DNA from: Tenebrio molitor
Taxonomy: Eukaryota; Arthropoda; Insecta; Coleoptera; Tenebrionidae
Reading direction: 5' to 3'
Assembly (NCBI RefSeq): GCF_963966145.1
Contig: NC_091047.1
Location: 14,818,001 to 14,882,000 of the forward strand
DNA length: 64,000 bases
Shown: positions 45,801 through 58,634 of the stretch, piece by piece
How positions within the stretch are numbered: the first letter of the stretch is position 1
Layout of the letters: each line of letters starts with the position of its first letter
Made by a program: the position numbers and the translations under genes
The notes under the pieces: model-generated
Told to the model about the DNA's origin: nothing
Database searches by the model: none
Seen by the model: only the letters and a program-made list of their open reading frames with translations

Positions 45801-48800
45801 AATCGCCGCAACCTCTAATTTTGGTGAACCTATTCATTTTTTGTGACGACAAAAAAAATTCACGTTTCAGGTAGAATATAGTTTAAATGAGACTTTTGAT
45901 CTGGTCGACCATCTAACGAAACAATCTGACGAACCTTTTTACCTGAAGTTGGTTCTTGATTTGAGACGACCTTGAAGATTCTAACCAACTGACCGACACG
46001 GTTAACAAACTCTGTTTAGACCAGCTGTTTTCGATTATCTCCTGGCAATTTTATGTTAATTACATAACACGTCAACCATCGCGGAGATTGAACACTGAAA
46101 TAAGCATAGAAAAATATGGGTATAACCACGTAGGGACAAAGTTTCTTTAATTAAAATTGGAAACCAAATTTCATAAATCATTTTTAATAGTCACATTTTA
46201 TGTCTACTGGGGAAAAATAATTGATAAGAAAATGTTAAAATCTTATTTGGAATTTGCTTTTACCGAATTTTAATTAATATGAATGAGGTAGTGTGGTTAT
46301 AATAACTTCAAATAAAACGTTACACTCGTATTAATTTAAATGTCTCGAATATAAAAATCATTTATTCTTCCTTGATACCAATAATTCTAAGGAAGATATT
46401 GCGACATTTTAAAAAATCTTGCCCCGAACGTTATAAATGTTGTAACCAGTAATGCTAATAAACTTTAATATCTGTTCAATATGTACTTGTAAAAAAAGTA
46501 TCATTTTCAAATTCACTTTTAAATATCTGACCAATCACAAGTCTTAAAAATATCAGTGGGAAGTAAGTAGAACTAGTATTTTTGTGGCTCCTATCTTCAC
46601 TTTGTATGCTTATACTGAAGCCAACTAAAAGATGTGGTTTATTGACCACGTAATTTATTAAAATTTGAACTCAAGGACGATGCTGTCAATCATTTTACTC
46701 AGAATTCATTCCTCTATAATGATCTGGGCAGTTCATTAAACCACTCGTTTGACATCAGCCGTCCTTTTCATTAGATGAGATATTATCTGAACGATAATGA
46801 TATTGAATTGTGCAATGTTATTTGCATTTATGCATTATGCTCTCACTGATATCCTGTAGTAATTTAATAATTATAATTTATTAAGGCTTTTATTTATAAA
46901 ATTCTTAATTTATTAAAATGCTTTCAATCTAAATGTGCAGTAAATATTTACACTTTTTGTCATTTGTGTTGTTTACGTAGAAATATCTGATGTCCGGTAA
47001 TGTTTTTTAATAGGTTTGATAACTTTTTGGAACACATACACAAATTTTTGTGGGAGTATTGATGAAGACGGATCTTTCGGCGGAATTTCCCATCAATTAC
47101 GATATTACATAAGATCACAGTGTAAAAATGTTTTGTGCTATTAAGAGCAAGCTTTATTGACCTCGATATTGCCTTCGAGGTGTATTATTTATTATACTTC
47201 AATATAAAATTTGACGTGAATGCACGCAAGTAGGAAGGGCGCTGTCTTCACCAGTTAATATTTTATACAAACATATATCAATTTTCATCGTTTAATCGCC
47301 TGAAAACCTGTCTGGTATAGAGTGACTTTTCAAAAACCTTGTTTAGCAGCTCTTTTAACTTTCGGGACATTTCCTGTAGCCTTGAAGTCGTTATATTTAC
47401 CACCACTCCAGCTGTAGATGGATGGGAACACACCTTGATCTTCGCAGGTGCGGCCAAAAACCGTGTAATTCAAATTGCAGCTAATTATATGATAGATGTT
47501 GTACTATTACTCTCCCATTAACCACATGATAAATGAGCCAGAATTTGTTATTAAGATGCTATCTGATCGGTATTGAATTAGTCCAACGTTGTAATTATTA
47601 TTGTTAAGATTGTATTAGCAATATTAGATTAAACCATTCTGTAAAGATCTTATTCGCAGAAGTGTTGTCGCGTATTAGAAATATGAATTTGGATACTCGT
47701 ATTCAATTCTCTTCGACGAGAAATGTCACTGCTGCAGAAACCACTGACGTAGTGACCGGTGTCGGGTTTGGTTACGACCGAAAAACTAGCTATCCATCAC
47801 AGCTCAGTAACCGTCTAGGACAGAGAGGTGAAATTATCATTTAAATGTTACAAAAACACCGACGGGAATCATGATTCAACAAGCCCAGATAGAAGAAACA
47901 CAAAACGTGGCCGTAGAATTTAGAAAGGGTTTCTTTTATATTTTGTACATAATATGAACTCAAAACGTGAGGGCATCCTGAAGCGACTCTCGGAATCTTA
48001 TTCATCTGCTTTTGTGAGAAATAATCTTTCACTCGTGAATATAAGAGGCTTGTATTCTTTAAAATATCCGAGCATTATGTTTACTTTATAACATGCCCGT
48101 CGAGGACAATCTTAACAACAGATTGTGACAAATATAAATGTTATCGGCGTTTGTTTATTGGTTTAGGTACTGCGATGACTTCAAGTGATGGACAATAATG
48201 TCACAACGTACCTACTCACAATTAAAGATAATAATTTACATTACGAGTAATTTATCACGTAAAAAACGAAAGCACTTTAAGACAGACCTATCAATCGCTA
48301 TTTCCATATCCATTTTTTATTGAATTGCATATTTTCACGTCGTTATTCCCATCTTGTTTGTACTTAGAGGAAAAGGACATTCGCACATATTATATTATGT
48401 TAGTCATCTTCGCAATTTAAATTGACACTGGGATACATAAGCAAAATACTGTCGTACTATTTTTCAGCACCATAAAAAGCTGCTGACAAAAAGTTTGTAT
48501 GCTGTATATTTTTACACCGCACCATTTGTTTATTATAAATAATTGTTTAAAATATGTATTCGCACTACATTACGAAAGATGCATAATATGTGGATTTTGA
48601 AATTTGTGATTTTTCATCATTTCAATTACCTACGTATGTACATGGTTTTAGAAGCATACAATTTTGATACTGCTCAACCAATTGCATTTTTAATAACGTG
48701 ACAAGGTTCAAGAACCATAGTAACATCTATTTAATTAAGTACATTTGTTTGATATAATTAAATAGCATTGGAGGTTTGAATTATCAAGGATTAATTTACT

Positions 48801-49340
48801 CATATTTGCTGCACAGGAAATTGCAACAAGTTATCGTAAAGTGAATAGATAAGTTCTAAGCTCTTATGAGATCATTACAGATTAAATTTCACTATCCCGT
48901 TAAAAAGAGAGCTTTGAGTACTACATCCATAACAATTTGAAAAAGTGAAAACATACATGTACCTATATATTATGTATGTTTATATTTATTATACGAGGGT
49001 TCCAGAAGTAGTGGGTAATGGAATTTGAGTAGATGCAATGTTTATTGTTCAGTCAATTATGGTAATTTGGGAGTCGATATCATATCGTTTGAAGGTATGT
49101 ATTTGATAACACTATTGAGGACTTGGAAGCAAAGCACTTCGCAGCTTGGTCACAAAAAGTGTTTGAGCTGAATGATCCAATTTTTAAGATTATTTTCACA
49201 ATTATGTACATGCTAGTTTTTCTATGTGGAGAGGATATACTTACTGTCAATAAATTGAACCCTTTTCGAGATAAGATAATTAATAGTAACAAATAAATAA
49301 TTTACACCAAATGTCATGAATAGGGACAATTTGATTAAGA
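42843..49340. other. Unassigned stretch of 6.5 kb
   Basis: No transposon ends or gene are recognised, which makes it the longest stretch without an identified insertion. The part near 44000-44700 has fewer simple A/T runs and more mixed composition than its surroundings. Small open frames (44464-44670, 47339-47521, 47662-47844) have no recognised domains. Confidence 0.5.
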
Positions 49341-49342
49341 TA

Positions 49343-49512
49343 CAGTCGCGGACAAAAAAAAGTATAACAAGTCTTATTAAGAAATTTAGCCAAAATTGAG
49401 TTGAGTAAACAGGGGTTACTATAATAAATAAATAAATATTTTCATAGTAACAAGGGCAAGCAAATTTACATTAGCGAAAAAACATTTTCCTACGTTTTTT
49501 TGTCCGCGACTG
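49343..49512. mobile_element. MITE, CAGTCGCGGACAAAAAAA ends (170 bp)
   Basis: Inverted ends of 18-19 bp are perfect and TA flanks both sides (49341-49342, 49513-49514). Short TIRs and a TA target site fit a Tc1-type deletion derivative. It is non-coding. Confidence 0.9.
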
Positions 49513-49514
49513 TA

Positions 49515-49945
49515 TATTCATCAAATGGTCCCTGTTTGGATATACATATTCCATACTGAGATAAGTCGTGGTAGATATATGTTTGGTCTCTCCGATTATC
49601 TAATCGAAAGCATTTTGATTCTTCCCTGTGGGGAATTTAAGAATCTCCCGAGGAATCTCCATTTATACGACGTCAGTAAAGACAAGAGAAAAACTACATG
49701 AAAGAATTGTGTACCATGGTTTTAAGAGCATTATCCAATATTTGAAATTTGATCTGATAAAACAAAACAAAAAAACAGCTACAATGAGGCCAGATGGAAT
49801 GCAAGCGTTTTACATGCATATGACGACCACAACGCTCATGACAGCTAGATACGAAATTTTGAATTTTTCGTAACCTTAATGTTCTATGTAAAAATCTGAG
49901 TTGTGTATAGGCCTGAATTAAAAACACAACATTTTAGTTTTGTTG
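49515..49945. other. Unassigned spacer
   Basis: Overlapping small frames lie on both strands (49628-49873 plus, 49927-49694 minus) with no recognised domain. Confidence 0.5.
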
Positions 49946-49947
49946 TA

Positions 49948-50122
49948 TCGGATGTTTTTTTTTTAATTTCACCTTATAGTTGGTAGGCGTTAAAGAGTGG
50001 ATTGTGAACGCACTATACAGGTTACGGATCAACTCTTTAAATCTTACGTTTTATACGAGTGGTTCATTCGCAATCGACTCTTCGACGCCTACTACGAGGG
50101 GAAATTAAAAAAAAACACCCCA
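49948..50122. mobile_element. MITE, TCGGGTGTTC family, diverged copy (175 bp)
   Basis: The left end TCGGATGTTTTTTTTTTAAT and the right end AAAAAAAACACCCCA are inverted. The block GTTAAAGAGTGGATTGTGAA and its partner TTCGCAATCGACTCTTCGAC identify the family. TA flanks both sides. Confidence 0.82.
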
Positions 50123-50414
50123 TACAATATTTATTTCATCACCCGTTGAAACAAATAGTACTCATTCAACAAATATATTTTATCTTCGAGCGGTCGCAAA
50201 CCAGGCCTTTGTGTTGAAGTGTTTTTTTTTTTTTGTAACCGGACTTGACATTTCAAGTCCTAGGAGTTGAAATGTACACAGGCGGCTCGACCGTGTCAAA
50301 GGTAAAATCATTTGAAGCATTTATTTAATAATTAAATTATCCCAATTAAAAAAGTCTCTAAAAAAGCGAAATAACGAAATTATTACACAGTATTTAACCG
50401 GTTGCGTGTTACTG

Positions 50415-51050
50415 CGTAACACGAGTCGCTCAGGTGCACAGATGACAGGTGTCAAAATCAAAAATAGTAAGGTGGCCGTTCAACGTTAAAAAGTAAACGT
50501 CAGATTTGAGTAGATTCTACTAATACGGAATGATCAAGAAGGACTAAATCTGTTGGCAACAATGAACTTTGGCAAATTTGAAATTTACCATCACAGGTTC
50601 ATTTTTTTAATAGCAGAAACATAACTGGCATAACCAAAAATGTTTTTAATATCGTCTCAAGTTAAAAAATCCGGTCAGTGCCAATTACAAGACAAAAAAC
50701 ACCAGTACTTTTCAATTGTTTCATTGCCGACCCAGTCATTGTTGATCACGCTGTATTATTGAACATTCAAGTACTAATAATATTGCAACAAGAAAACTAC
50801 GAATTAATGGGTGCTTTAAAATTTGAAAATTGTCATTTTACTGTAGATGTAGCAAAAGAAAATAAATGAGTTCCTGTCCAACTTTTTTTGCGATCCGATT
50901 GAAGATAAAATAGTATATATTACTCAGAGTAGAAGGTCTTTTTGTGCTTCGCCCAGTTGCCGACCTTGACTTCGTCTTGGTCTTCAATCTCTGGGTTTAG
51001 CACAAAAAGACTCACTTCTACTCTTAATGAAATAATCTACTATTTCAAAG
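50415..51050 (+). repeat. Dispersed repeat R1, copy 2 (with two insertions)
   Basis: Same repeat as 36765-37120 in the opposite orientation. It is interrupted by the MITE at 50526-50753 and by about 90 extra bases at 50873-50960. The extra bases make a hairpin with the following R1 sequence: AGAGTAGAAGGTCTTTTTGT near 50936 pairs with the block at about 51010-51030. Confidence 0.75.
50526..50753. mobile_element. MITE, CAGCGTGATCAA family, copy 3 (228 bp), nested in R1
   Basis: Left end CGGAATGATCAAGAAGGACT; right end is the complement of CAGCGTGATCAACAATGACT. TA lies on both sides (50524-50525, 50754-50755). R1 copy 1 has a single TA at the matching point (GTATTATTGAAC on its strand), which confirms the insertion and the 2-bp duplication. 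Confidence 0.9.
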
Positions 51051-54000
51051 TCACTTCTTTAAAAGTTACTAACAAGACTGAAGACGAAATATCATAATGT
51101 GTAAAAACATTTAAGATATAAGAAATTTTGAAATTGTTACTTTAAAACAGTTTTGAAACACAATTCGAAGTAGATTGTTGTATTTAGTGAGTTTTGCAAT
51201 TGTTATCGTTATCGATATTTGCCGGTAAAATTGGGAAGGAACAAGTAGTTTTGGGGTGATATTACTTTAGTATCATATGGCAGGCATGTCAAACTCGTTG
51301 ATCACAATACTACGTCGACCCCATTTTTTAATTAAAATGGATCAAAGTTTTGAAATTGGACTCAATATTAATTCTCATTTTATGTTTTTCTTACCGACTT
51401 ATCAATCCAAATCGTGAACATTCTATTTTTCTATATTTATAAATAAATAAAATGTAATTTGTTAGTGATTTTATATTTTATGAATTATTGAACACAATAC
51501 ATTAATTAAAATACTCCAGCCTAGAGTTCAAAAACTTCATAATATTTAACATATCAAATTAAATGATGCAATTTATCAATTATCAAGTGTAAAAAAATTA
51601 ATTTTCGTGGAAGTTTATCAAGCACGTGAACTGAATGTAGGATGCGGTTCACCGCCGCCAGCTGACACCACAGTTTTTCAGTCATCTTATGAGAAATTTC
51701 AACTTTCCTTAAACAATAAACAACCACAAGCAATCAACTACGCGTAATAAAGCAAACAAATTAATTTATTGTTATCATTTTAGTTTCCTTTGTCGGACTT
51801 TTTGATCTCTGAATTAATCACAGTTCCTTTTCCGACCAGTCAAAGCTACTTGATGTAGATTAAACAAATGTACAAATTAAGTCATAACATGATAACTGTA
51901 ATATAAATTTCAAAGTTGTCTATTATTTTGCAAGATTCCATTTTTCAATAATAAATGCTCTAACAACATGAATTCGACTAAATACCGGTGAGAAGAAAGA
52001 AGGTTACACTGAATTAAACATCTAGCGAAAATATTAGTGCGTCTGAAATGTTTCTGAAACACATTGCACCACGGTGCCGCCGCTCTTTCTCAATGAAAAC
52101 ATGTCTGAATGGCTACAAATCTCTCCATTTTTCTCATTTCCATTTGAAATAGCCTGCAATGGCCTCAGCAAAGTTCAAAACACCTGAAGTTATATTTGTT
52201 TCAGTCACATTGGCTCGCATGTTTACACTTAAAAGTTTACATATGGCGAGAGAAATTTAATATTGTTGTAGGTCAGGGATTTAAACCATCTCTCCTGTCT
52301 TGTTAAAACAATCAAAAAGGAAATGAATCATAGGATTAGCAATAGAGCAACGGCCTCGCTGACATTGAGTTAACGAAACATTTTTACAAATCTAGCCAAA
52401 ATGTGATTTTGATATTTTCATTCCTGGAATCTACATAAAAATGTTTTCATAGCTGATATTAAGGGCTGAACAAAATAGTGAAGTTAGGCAGCGTAATGTA
52501 AATTACTGCCACAATATGCAGGCAGTAAAACGATTGGGAATCGAATTTCTCACAATGGTCATAATGTCTTTAATACCCTGTGTAGTTTACAGAAGACTAA
52601 ACACATTTTTGAATTATGTGACGTCTTTATGGTTCTATATTATTCTTTGTAATTATTTTATTCTTGTTCCTAGACTTTACTGCAAATTGAAAATTGAAAG
52701 TTTCTTTCAAAATACGTTTTATTTAACAGATAAGGTAAGAAATATACAACACAATTTTCCATTGACCTCTACGAAACTAAAGATCAAATTATAAAAATAT
52801 CAAACGCAATTTTTTTGTAAATACATTTTAGATAATAATTTCGTTAAGTATTTCGTTTTTTTTTGAGTCTTTTTTTAAGAAAGATAATTTAATTATTAAA
52901 TATTAGACAAATGCTTTATATGACTTTACATTTGACTCCGTTGAGTCAGACTTGAAGGATTTCTACTCCACTTACAAAAAAATGCCACTTCAACCGTTTC
53001 TATGGAGATACATAAAGGCGCGAATTTCGACCGCTGGAAGATAAACTTTCCTTTTATATGATTTTCTAAAATTTTAGTAAGCGTTTTTTTTAATACTTTT
53101 AACTTGATGTGCTTAGAATTTATTTGCTTGCCATTACTTCTTGCAAATAAAAAGACCTGACACATCCACTGGAAATCACAAATATTGCGGTCTCTAAGCA
53201 ACACATTCCATGCTCCTAACTATTCTGGTACGTTGCTTATTTTGAGAGCGCTACATTTCTGTATTTTTCAGCACGTTCAGAATGTTACCTCCTGAAAAGA
53301 TATCCAAGGTCAAGTTCCAGAGCACGTAACAACACCCTTTCAGTATTGTTGTATGTATTTGATTATTGGAACTACTGGCGCCAAATATACAGACTGGCTA
53401 CAAAAATTAGATTCACTTTTCCACATTTGCCCAAAAGATAGGACTACAAGAAAAAATGAAATGGAATTGCTGGCACCATTGTTTTTTTTTATAACTATGC
53501 TTTCAAAAAATGTAGCTAGATGCTGGTTGTAGCCGATTAGGATATGTTGCACGCTAATGATCCTGCACTCTTACAGCTGCTGTTCTACCAGGGCGACCCT
53601 CTTTAGCACGATAATACCATTTTACTTATTCGTTGCTCAATATTGAAATTCACAATTTTAAAGTGGCAGTGACAATGGCAATTGTTAAAAATGATGATAA
53701 TTGCAGGAAATATTGAATTCAATGTTGCCATTTAATTAAATATATTTTTGGAATCCTCAAATTTTTTGTTAAAACAGCGACATTTCTTGGCAATATGAAG
53801 AAAAGTGACTCCAATTTTCGTAGTCACTCCGCACAAAACTTTCTAAAAGGTAAAAATGTCTCAATCAAATTGTCTTCAGTGCTCAGGAATTACAGTATCG
53901 TATCTATATACGAGATAGGTGTTTTCCTTGAGATTTTATTGTACATACTGTTTTGATCCAAGACACAAGTTTTCATTGATGTTGCAGAAATAAATCTTAC

Positions 54001-54972
54001 TGTAGTGCACCTGTAAATGTTTCCCTTTAGTCAGACACATTTTAAAAGGTAATAATTAAATATTGGTAAGCTACGATATTCGCTACAATGGACTGAACAG
54101 AATATAATTAAAATCCGTCATACGTAATGTTTTAATGTGGTCTGTTTCAAGAAAGACATCATTAATACATATTTGAATTTTTGTTTTTCTTGGAAGATTA
54201 GATTCTGGATGTGACAACCATTGCCCTGATATGCTGCAATTTCGAAAAATAGAGGCGAAAAATGAGTTCATCAGAGATATGTTGATGACGCATTTACTTC
54301 TCAAAAATGTGTTCACTTCTGAAGAGATTGAATTCTGGAATTACTTTGTAGTTACATCAGTCTGGTTATTGCCAGGAATCGTCAATAGATAAAAAATTAC
54401 TTATTGCGTGGAACTTCAAAAAAAAAAAAAATAAAATAAAATAAAAGCAAAATTATTCATGCTTTACAAATGTAATAGTCATTCTTAATGTTGTCAAGGT
54501 CTCCAAACTATGTGAAGCAGTGCAGCTTTGCATTTGTACCAGAGACGAAAAATGTTTCTGTAGTATATTTTGTCTAAAATTATATACTGCAGGTAAAAAT
54601 ATGAGAAAATTGGCAAAAAAACACTATTTTTGATGTTTAAGTTCTGAAAGATATTCGTATTAATTTTTATTTCTTTTTTGTATGTATATGTCTGTGGCAA
54701 TATGTGAAATAAGTCAATCTGCAGGCGATCTGCGGACTGACTTGTTTAAGGCAGTTCGTAGATTGACTGGTGACCGGCAATCTGCAAAACACAGCCTAGA
54801 TCAAACCATCCACAAATTAACAAAACGCTATCCTCGCTTTAATATTATTTTTAATTTTTAATAATATTTCTTTAGTGTCGAAATTGTATTTGCAAGTAAT
54901 TTTTTAAAATAACTAAATAAATTGATTCGCATATTCGAATAATGATGTGTATATCGCAACTTGGAGTAGGTA
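51051..54972. other. Unassigned AT-rich stretch
   Basis: No gene or repeat family is recognised; scattered small frames have no domains. Confidence 0.55.
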
Positions 54973-54974
54973 TA

Positions 54975-55152
54975 GTTGACTCAAGTTGCAAAAAACCATT
55001 TGCAATAGCATTTTTTCAATATTTTTGAACCAAATAAACCAAAAATCATAGTTTGGATTGAATATTTTCCATGTAAGTACAGTTTTAAAGTAATTTCAAA
55101 TTATGTACTAATGCCATAAAGTGCTGTTTGGTTTTTTACAACTTGAGTCAAC
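54975..55152. mobile_element. MITE, GTTGACTCAAGTTG ends (178 bp)
   Basis: Inverted ends of about 24 bp (GTTGACTCAAGTTGCAAAAA and complement) lie between TA dinucleotides (54973-54974, 55153-55154). It is non-coding. Confidence 0.85.
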
Positions 55153-55154
55153 TA

Positions 55155-56261
55155 GGTATAGTACGGTTGCAATGTGGAGTCTCACGTCGTAGGTATCTTC
55201 ACCAAAACTAGCCTGAGTTATACAGAACTCACTTGGCGGTTATTGTGCTAATTAAAACATTTGCAAGTAGTACGTTTTTGTTCTGGGATTAGTAATTGAG
55301 TGTGAGAAGTTCTTCGGTTTCAAGAAGCCGAGTTCTTCAGCCTTTAATCATGACCTTGTATATCAAAGGTGCCGATTCTAACACGAACTTCCGTTGCGGT
55401 GGCGACTGGCCAATTCTGCGGACGTGCATAAAATAAGATAACTAATGTGCCCGCCTGATTCTCAGAAAGTAGGTATTTTGGTAGGCCACACACAACATCT
55501 GTCATCACGTGTTTACAACACCTATACCGGTGGAAAACTAGAGAATGAACGTTGTAAAGCCGAGAATGGCGATATATCGTTAACACGCAACCGGATCACA
55601 CATGAAACCGATTAGAGATTAGATCTTAAAATGTTTACGCCAAACAAAACTGCTTTTTATCGGGCACTAATTTGGTCGTAAACGTAAACTTGTCAGTGCC
55701 AATCGTCGAGATCGCTGACGATTTTTCATTTACAGTTTGAGAGATTTTTCTCTCATTTTAGGTGCATTTACGGCCAAACTTTAACCGCTTCGGTTAACAT
55801 TCTGCGAATTTCTTGCGCAAATCTGCTCCCAATATACTCGCCTTCCGTGCAACGTCAAGGTAGGTAGACATTACATATTAAGACGAGATAAAAATCAACC
55901 GAGTGGAAGCGATTTCAGCATAATACTATATCCACCGAATGCCAGATGTTGTATTCCTCTGCTTCTTCGTAGGTACGAAATATTATTTACGTGGTGGCGA
56001 ATACATACTTCAACTTTTAGCAGTGTCTCATTTCATTTTATACTCGTAAAGTATCGTATCTTGCTTTGCGTGGGTGAAAAAGGTATTTCATATTGTCATT
56101 TTGTCTAACATTTTTAACATTCTGTTTGCGGTTCTTGAAGCGGATCACTTTTTAGTGATCTATCACTACAATAATGGGCATCCCGGTTTTTAGATTTAAA
56201 AAATATTAATTCAATTTATTCTAACAAAATTTCGTTTACCTACAGTTCATGTATAATCCTT
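55155..56261. other. Unassigned stretch, candidate conserved segment inside
   Basis: No element is recognised. About 55590-55880 is less AT-rich and contains GGTCGTAAACGTAAACTTG and TTTACGGCCAAACTTTAAC-like motifs. Such motifs could be homeodomain-type binding sites, but the evidence is only compositional. Confidence 0.3.
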
Positions 56262-56330
56262 TTTTTTCAACAATTGTCAATGTTAAAATTCCTACAAGAC
56301 CAGGCTGTACCACCCTAAAACCTTTCGTTT
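56262..56330. mobile_element. Fragment of element G
   Basis: CAACAATTGTCAATGTTAAAATT followed by GCTGTACCACCCTAAAA matches one end of the element at 22658-23018. Similarity fades after about 70 bp. Confidence 0.5.
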
Positions 56331-57130
56331 CGGAACATTTGTATCGTAAAATCTCCCTAGATCAGGTTTGAGGTTATCTCAATAAGTTTCAAAAGTCAGA
56401 AATGTTTCAGGTGTAAGCAAATTTTATACCAAAAGACAAGAAATAAAGACGATAATGACACTGAAAAATACAACTGAACATATTCAGTAGCGCAAGCGCC
56501 TTTTACATCCAAGGGGCTGATATACATATATACATATATATTGACATTTGATTTTGCGAACCTGATAATCATCATTCATCAGATAATTAACTAGTGGCTT
56601 ATACCAACATGAGAACACTTTGGCAAATATTTAAAAAAAAAAAAAAAACTTTACCTACGAGTAGATACCTACGAGTACATATTTTTTTTTCGTTTACATT
56701 TTTTGATGTGATATTTTTCTAAATATGTACAAACCAGTACAAAATCTAATACTTACGCAATACAAACGCAAACTACACAAACTTTATGCAGACCTATAGT
56801 TCGTTTGAGAATTGAGAGTATTTCTAAGAATCTATCTATTTCATTGTCGGTAATATCTTGATTCGATGATATAAGCGAAAAGAAAAAGATAATTACTAAA
56901 GATATCTTTTCTTCTCCAAAAAATTATCTAAAATACTCTTCAATAAATTACAATGTTATAAAAAATACTCACCGTAAGCTATGAACAAAAATAATTCAAC
57001 AGTTTTCCATATAACTTGGTAGGTAAATGTCGTAAAAGTGGTCGGCTCTTTTGGTGAGAAAATGAAAGTCGTCGTAACAGGTGACAAAATTAAATTTAAG
57101 AAGTTGAATTAATTAATTATTTTACTAAAA
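56331..57130. other. Unassigned stretch with simple repeats
   Basis: It holds a TATACATATA microsatellite near 56520, an A-run near 56630 and a doubled CCTACGAGTA at about 56656-56680. No gene is seen. Confidence 0.55.
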
Positions 57131-57525
57131 TGCATTCACGTTGTTTTGGCATAATGAAAGGCCATGGAGATTTTGGATTTAATTTGGCAGTAAAGCTGTC
57201 TGTTGAATGAGGTTATATTTTTTTAAGTTTGAGGTTATAAATAGTGCATTGTTGTAAGTTTTACTAGTTTGCAATAGAAGAATACTCCGGGGGTCATTCA
57301 CGAAACCCGGTAAGGCTTGATAAGACATTGCAAATTCAAAACCGTGACAACTCATATTGTTGAACCATTTTATTTGCCGTTTCGTTAACGATTTGCAAAT
57401 TATCTGAGTTTCGTAAATCTACTCCTCAGACATCGCGGGAAATTTGATTAGTCAAACAGTGTGTCCAACGTTAAAAAATAAATCACGGCCTCCCACTATG
57501 CCGAAATAACGTGAACGGTGTTTAT
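57131..57525. mobile_element. TIR element F, copy 2 (interrupted)
   Basis: It carries the same inverted ends as 22600-23267 (CACGTTGTTTTGGCATAATG and a diverged complement near 57490-57513). It lacks element G and instead contains a 131-bp MITE. The shared interior lets each copy serve as the empty site for the other's insertion. Confidence 0.78.
57289..57419. mobile_element. Small MITE, GGGGGTCATTCACGAAAC end (131 bp), nested in F
   Basis: TACTCC occurs at 57283-57288 and again at 57420-57425, a probable 6-bp target duplication. The ends are only partly inverted (TCATTCACGAAAC against TAGATTTACGAAAC). F copy 1 lacks this segment. Size and end motif recall the MITEs at 9707 and 16491. Confidence 0.65.
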
Positions 57526-57639
57526 CATTTTTTTTTTCTACATACAACCATCGACAACCACTGAATGGAGAATCTGGATAATTGCTGTCGTAGCGGTCAA
57601 TGGCGGCGAGAGGTCACAGTGAGAGATAAGAATTTGGAA

Positions 57640-58480
57640 TAACAGAAATATTTCCTTTTCCCAAAAATAGCTCAGACTGGTCAACATTATTTCTTGAAAG
57701 AAATATTTCCGCCTTTTTCTGTTTCTGCTCAATGATAGCATTGCCATTTTTGTGAAATGACATTCCCCCAATTTTGTTTTTTTTGAACTATTAAATTCTG
57801 ATTTGCGGTAATGGTCAAGACCTTTAGACTGATGGTTCCCGAGATATCGATTTTTATAAGTGAAAGAAGGATGACAGTGAAATTCCAATTTTATATCGAT
57901 GCCTGAATTTCGATACCAATTGTTACAGTAATTTTGATATGTATCATTACATTAAGTTAAAAGAATGTCCAAATATGTGTATTATAAAAATAAATTCTTG
58001 CTAACTCAGTGATTTACTAATGATTGGTAGAAGGGCACTTATTGAGTCTCTCACCCCGTTAGATTTTTTTATGGGGATATTTCAAAAGCATGATTTACTT
58101 CAATCGGCCAGCTTCAATTGGGCAACTGAAAGAAAGGGTCTTGAATCACAGAAGAAAATGCCAAGAAGAAAACGACAATCGGTTTGAACGTTAACTTGAT
58201 AGTTTATTGTTGTTGGAAGAAGATGTTTTAAAATGTGTATTTTGGACGCTTTTTCAATTTGTCGTACGAGATCTTGATATCAAATTTACTTTAGAGATGG
58301 GTAGTGAAATACTGAAATTCAACCAATGGAAATTTGCAAAATGGGGATTCTTTAAAAAATGGCGATGTCTTTATTGTGTAGAAAAAACAGACAGGAACGA
58401 AAAAATGAAAATGATCTGAAAATGTTTCTTTTAAAAGATGTTGACCTGTCTTGTCTTTTTCAAAAAAAGAATATTTCTAC
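57640..58480. repeat. Diverged inverted pair, about 57640-57890 and 58280-58480
   Basis: The complement of the first segment reads ATGGCAATGCT...GTTGACCAGTCT. The second reads ATGGCGATGTCT...GTTGACCTGTCT with similar spacing. Identity is low and patchy. Open frames in both (57888-57538 minus, 116 codons; 58207-58419 and 58359-58634 plus) overlap the pair but share only short peptide similarity. I read this as an old transposon with long arms, not a gene. Confidence 0.4.
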
Positions 58481-58634
58481 TACAACTACTAATCTACTAA
58501 TTAATAGTATGAAAGCGTACGATAATAGTGTTTCGTTTTTTAATTGTACGTTAGAAAATTTTTACAATTTTGGAAAAATTGTGACCATAGTCTTTGTTAT
58601 GGATTGTCATGTTCGTTTTCTGGCGACGTGGTAA

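Noticed and set aside
57538..57888. 116-codon minus-strand frame as a gene
   Set aside because: No recognisable domain; it overlaps a diverged inverted repeat and has no clear splice or promoter context.
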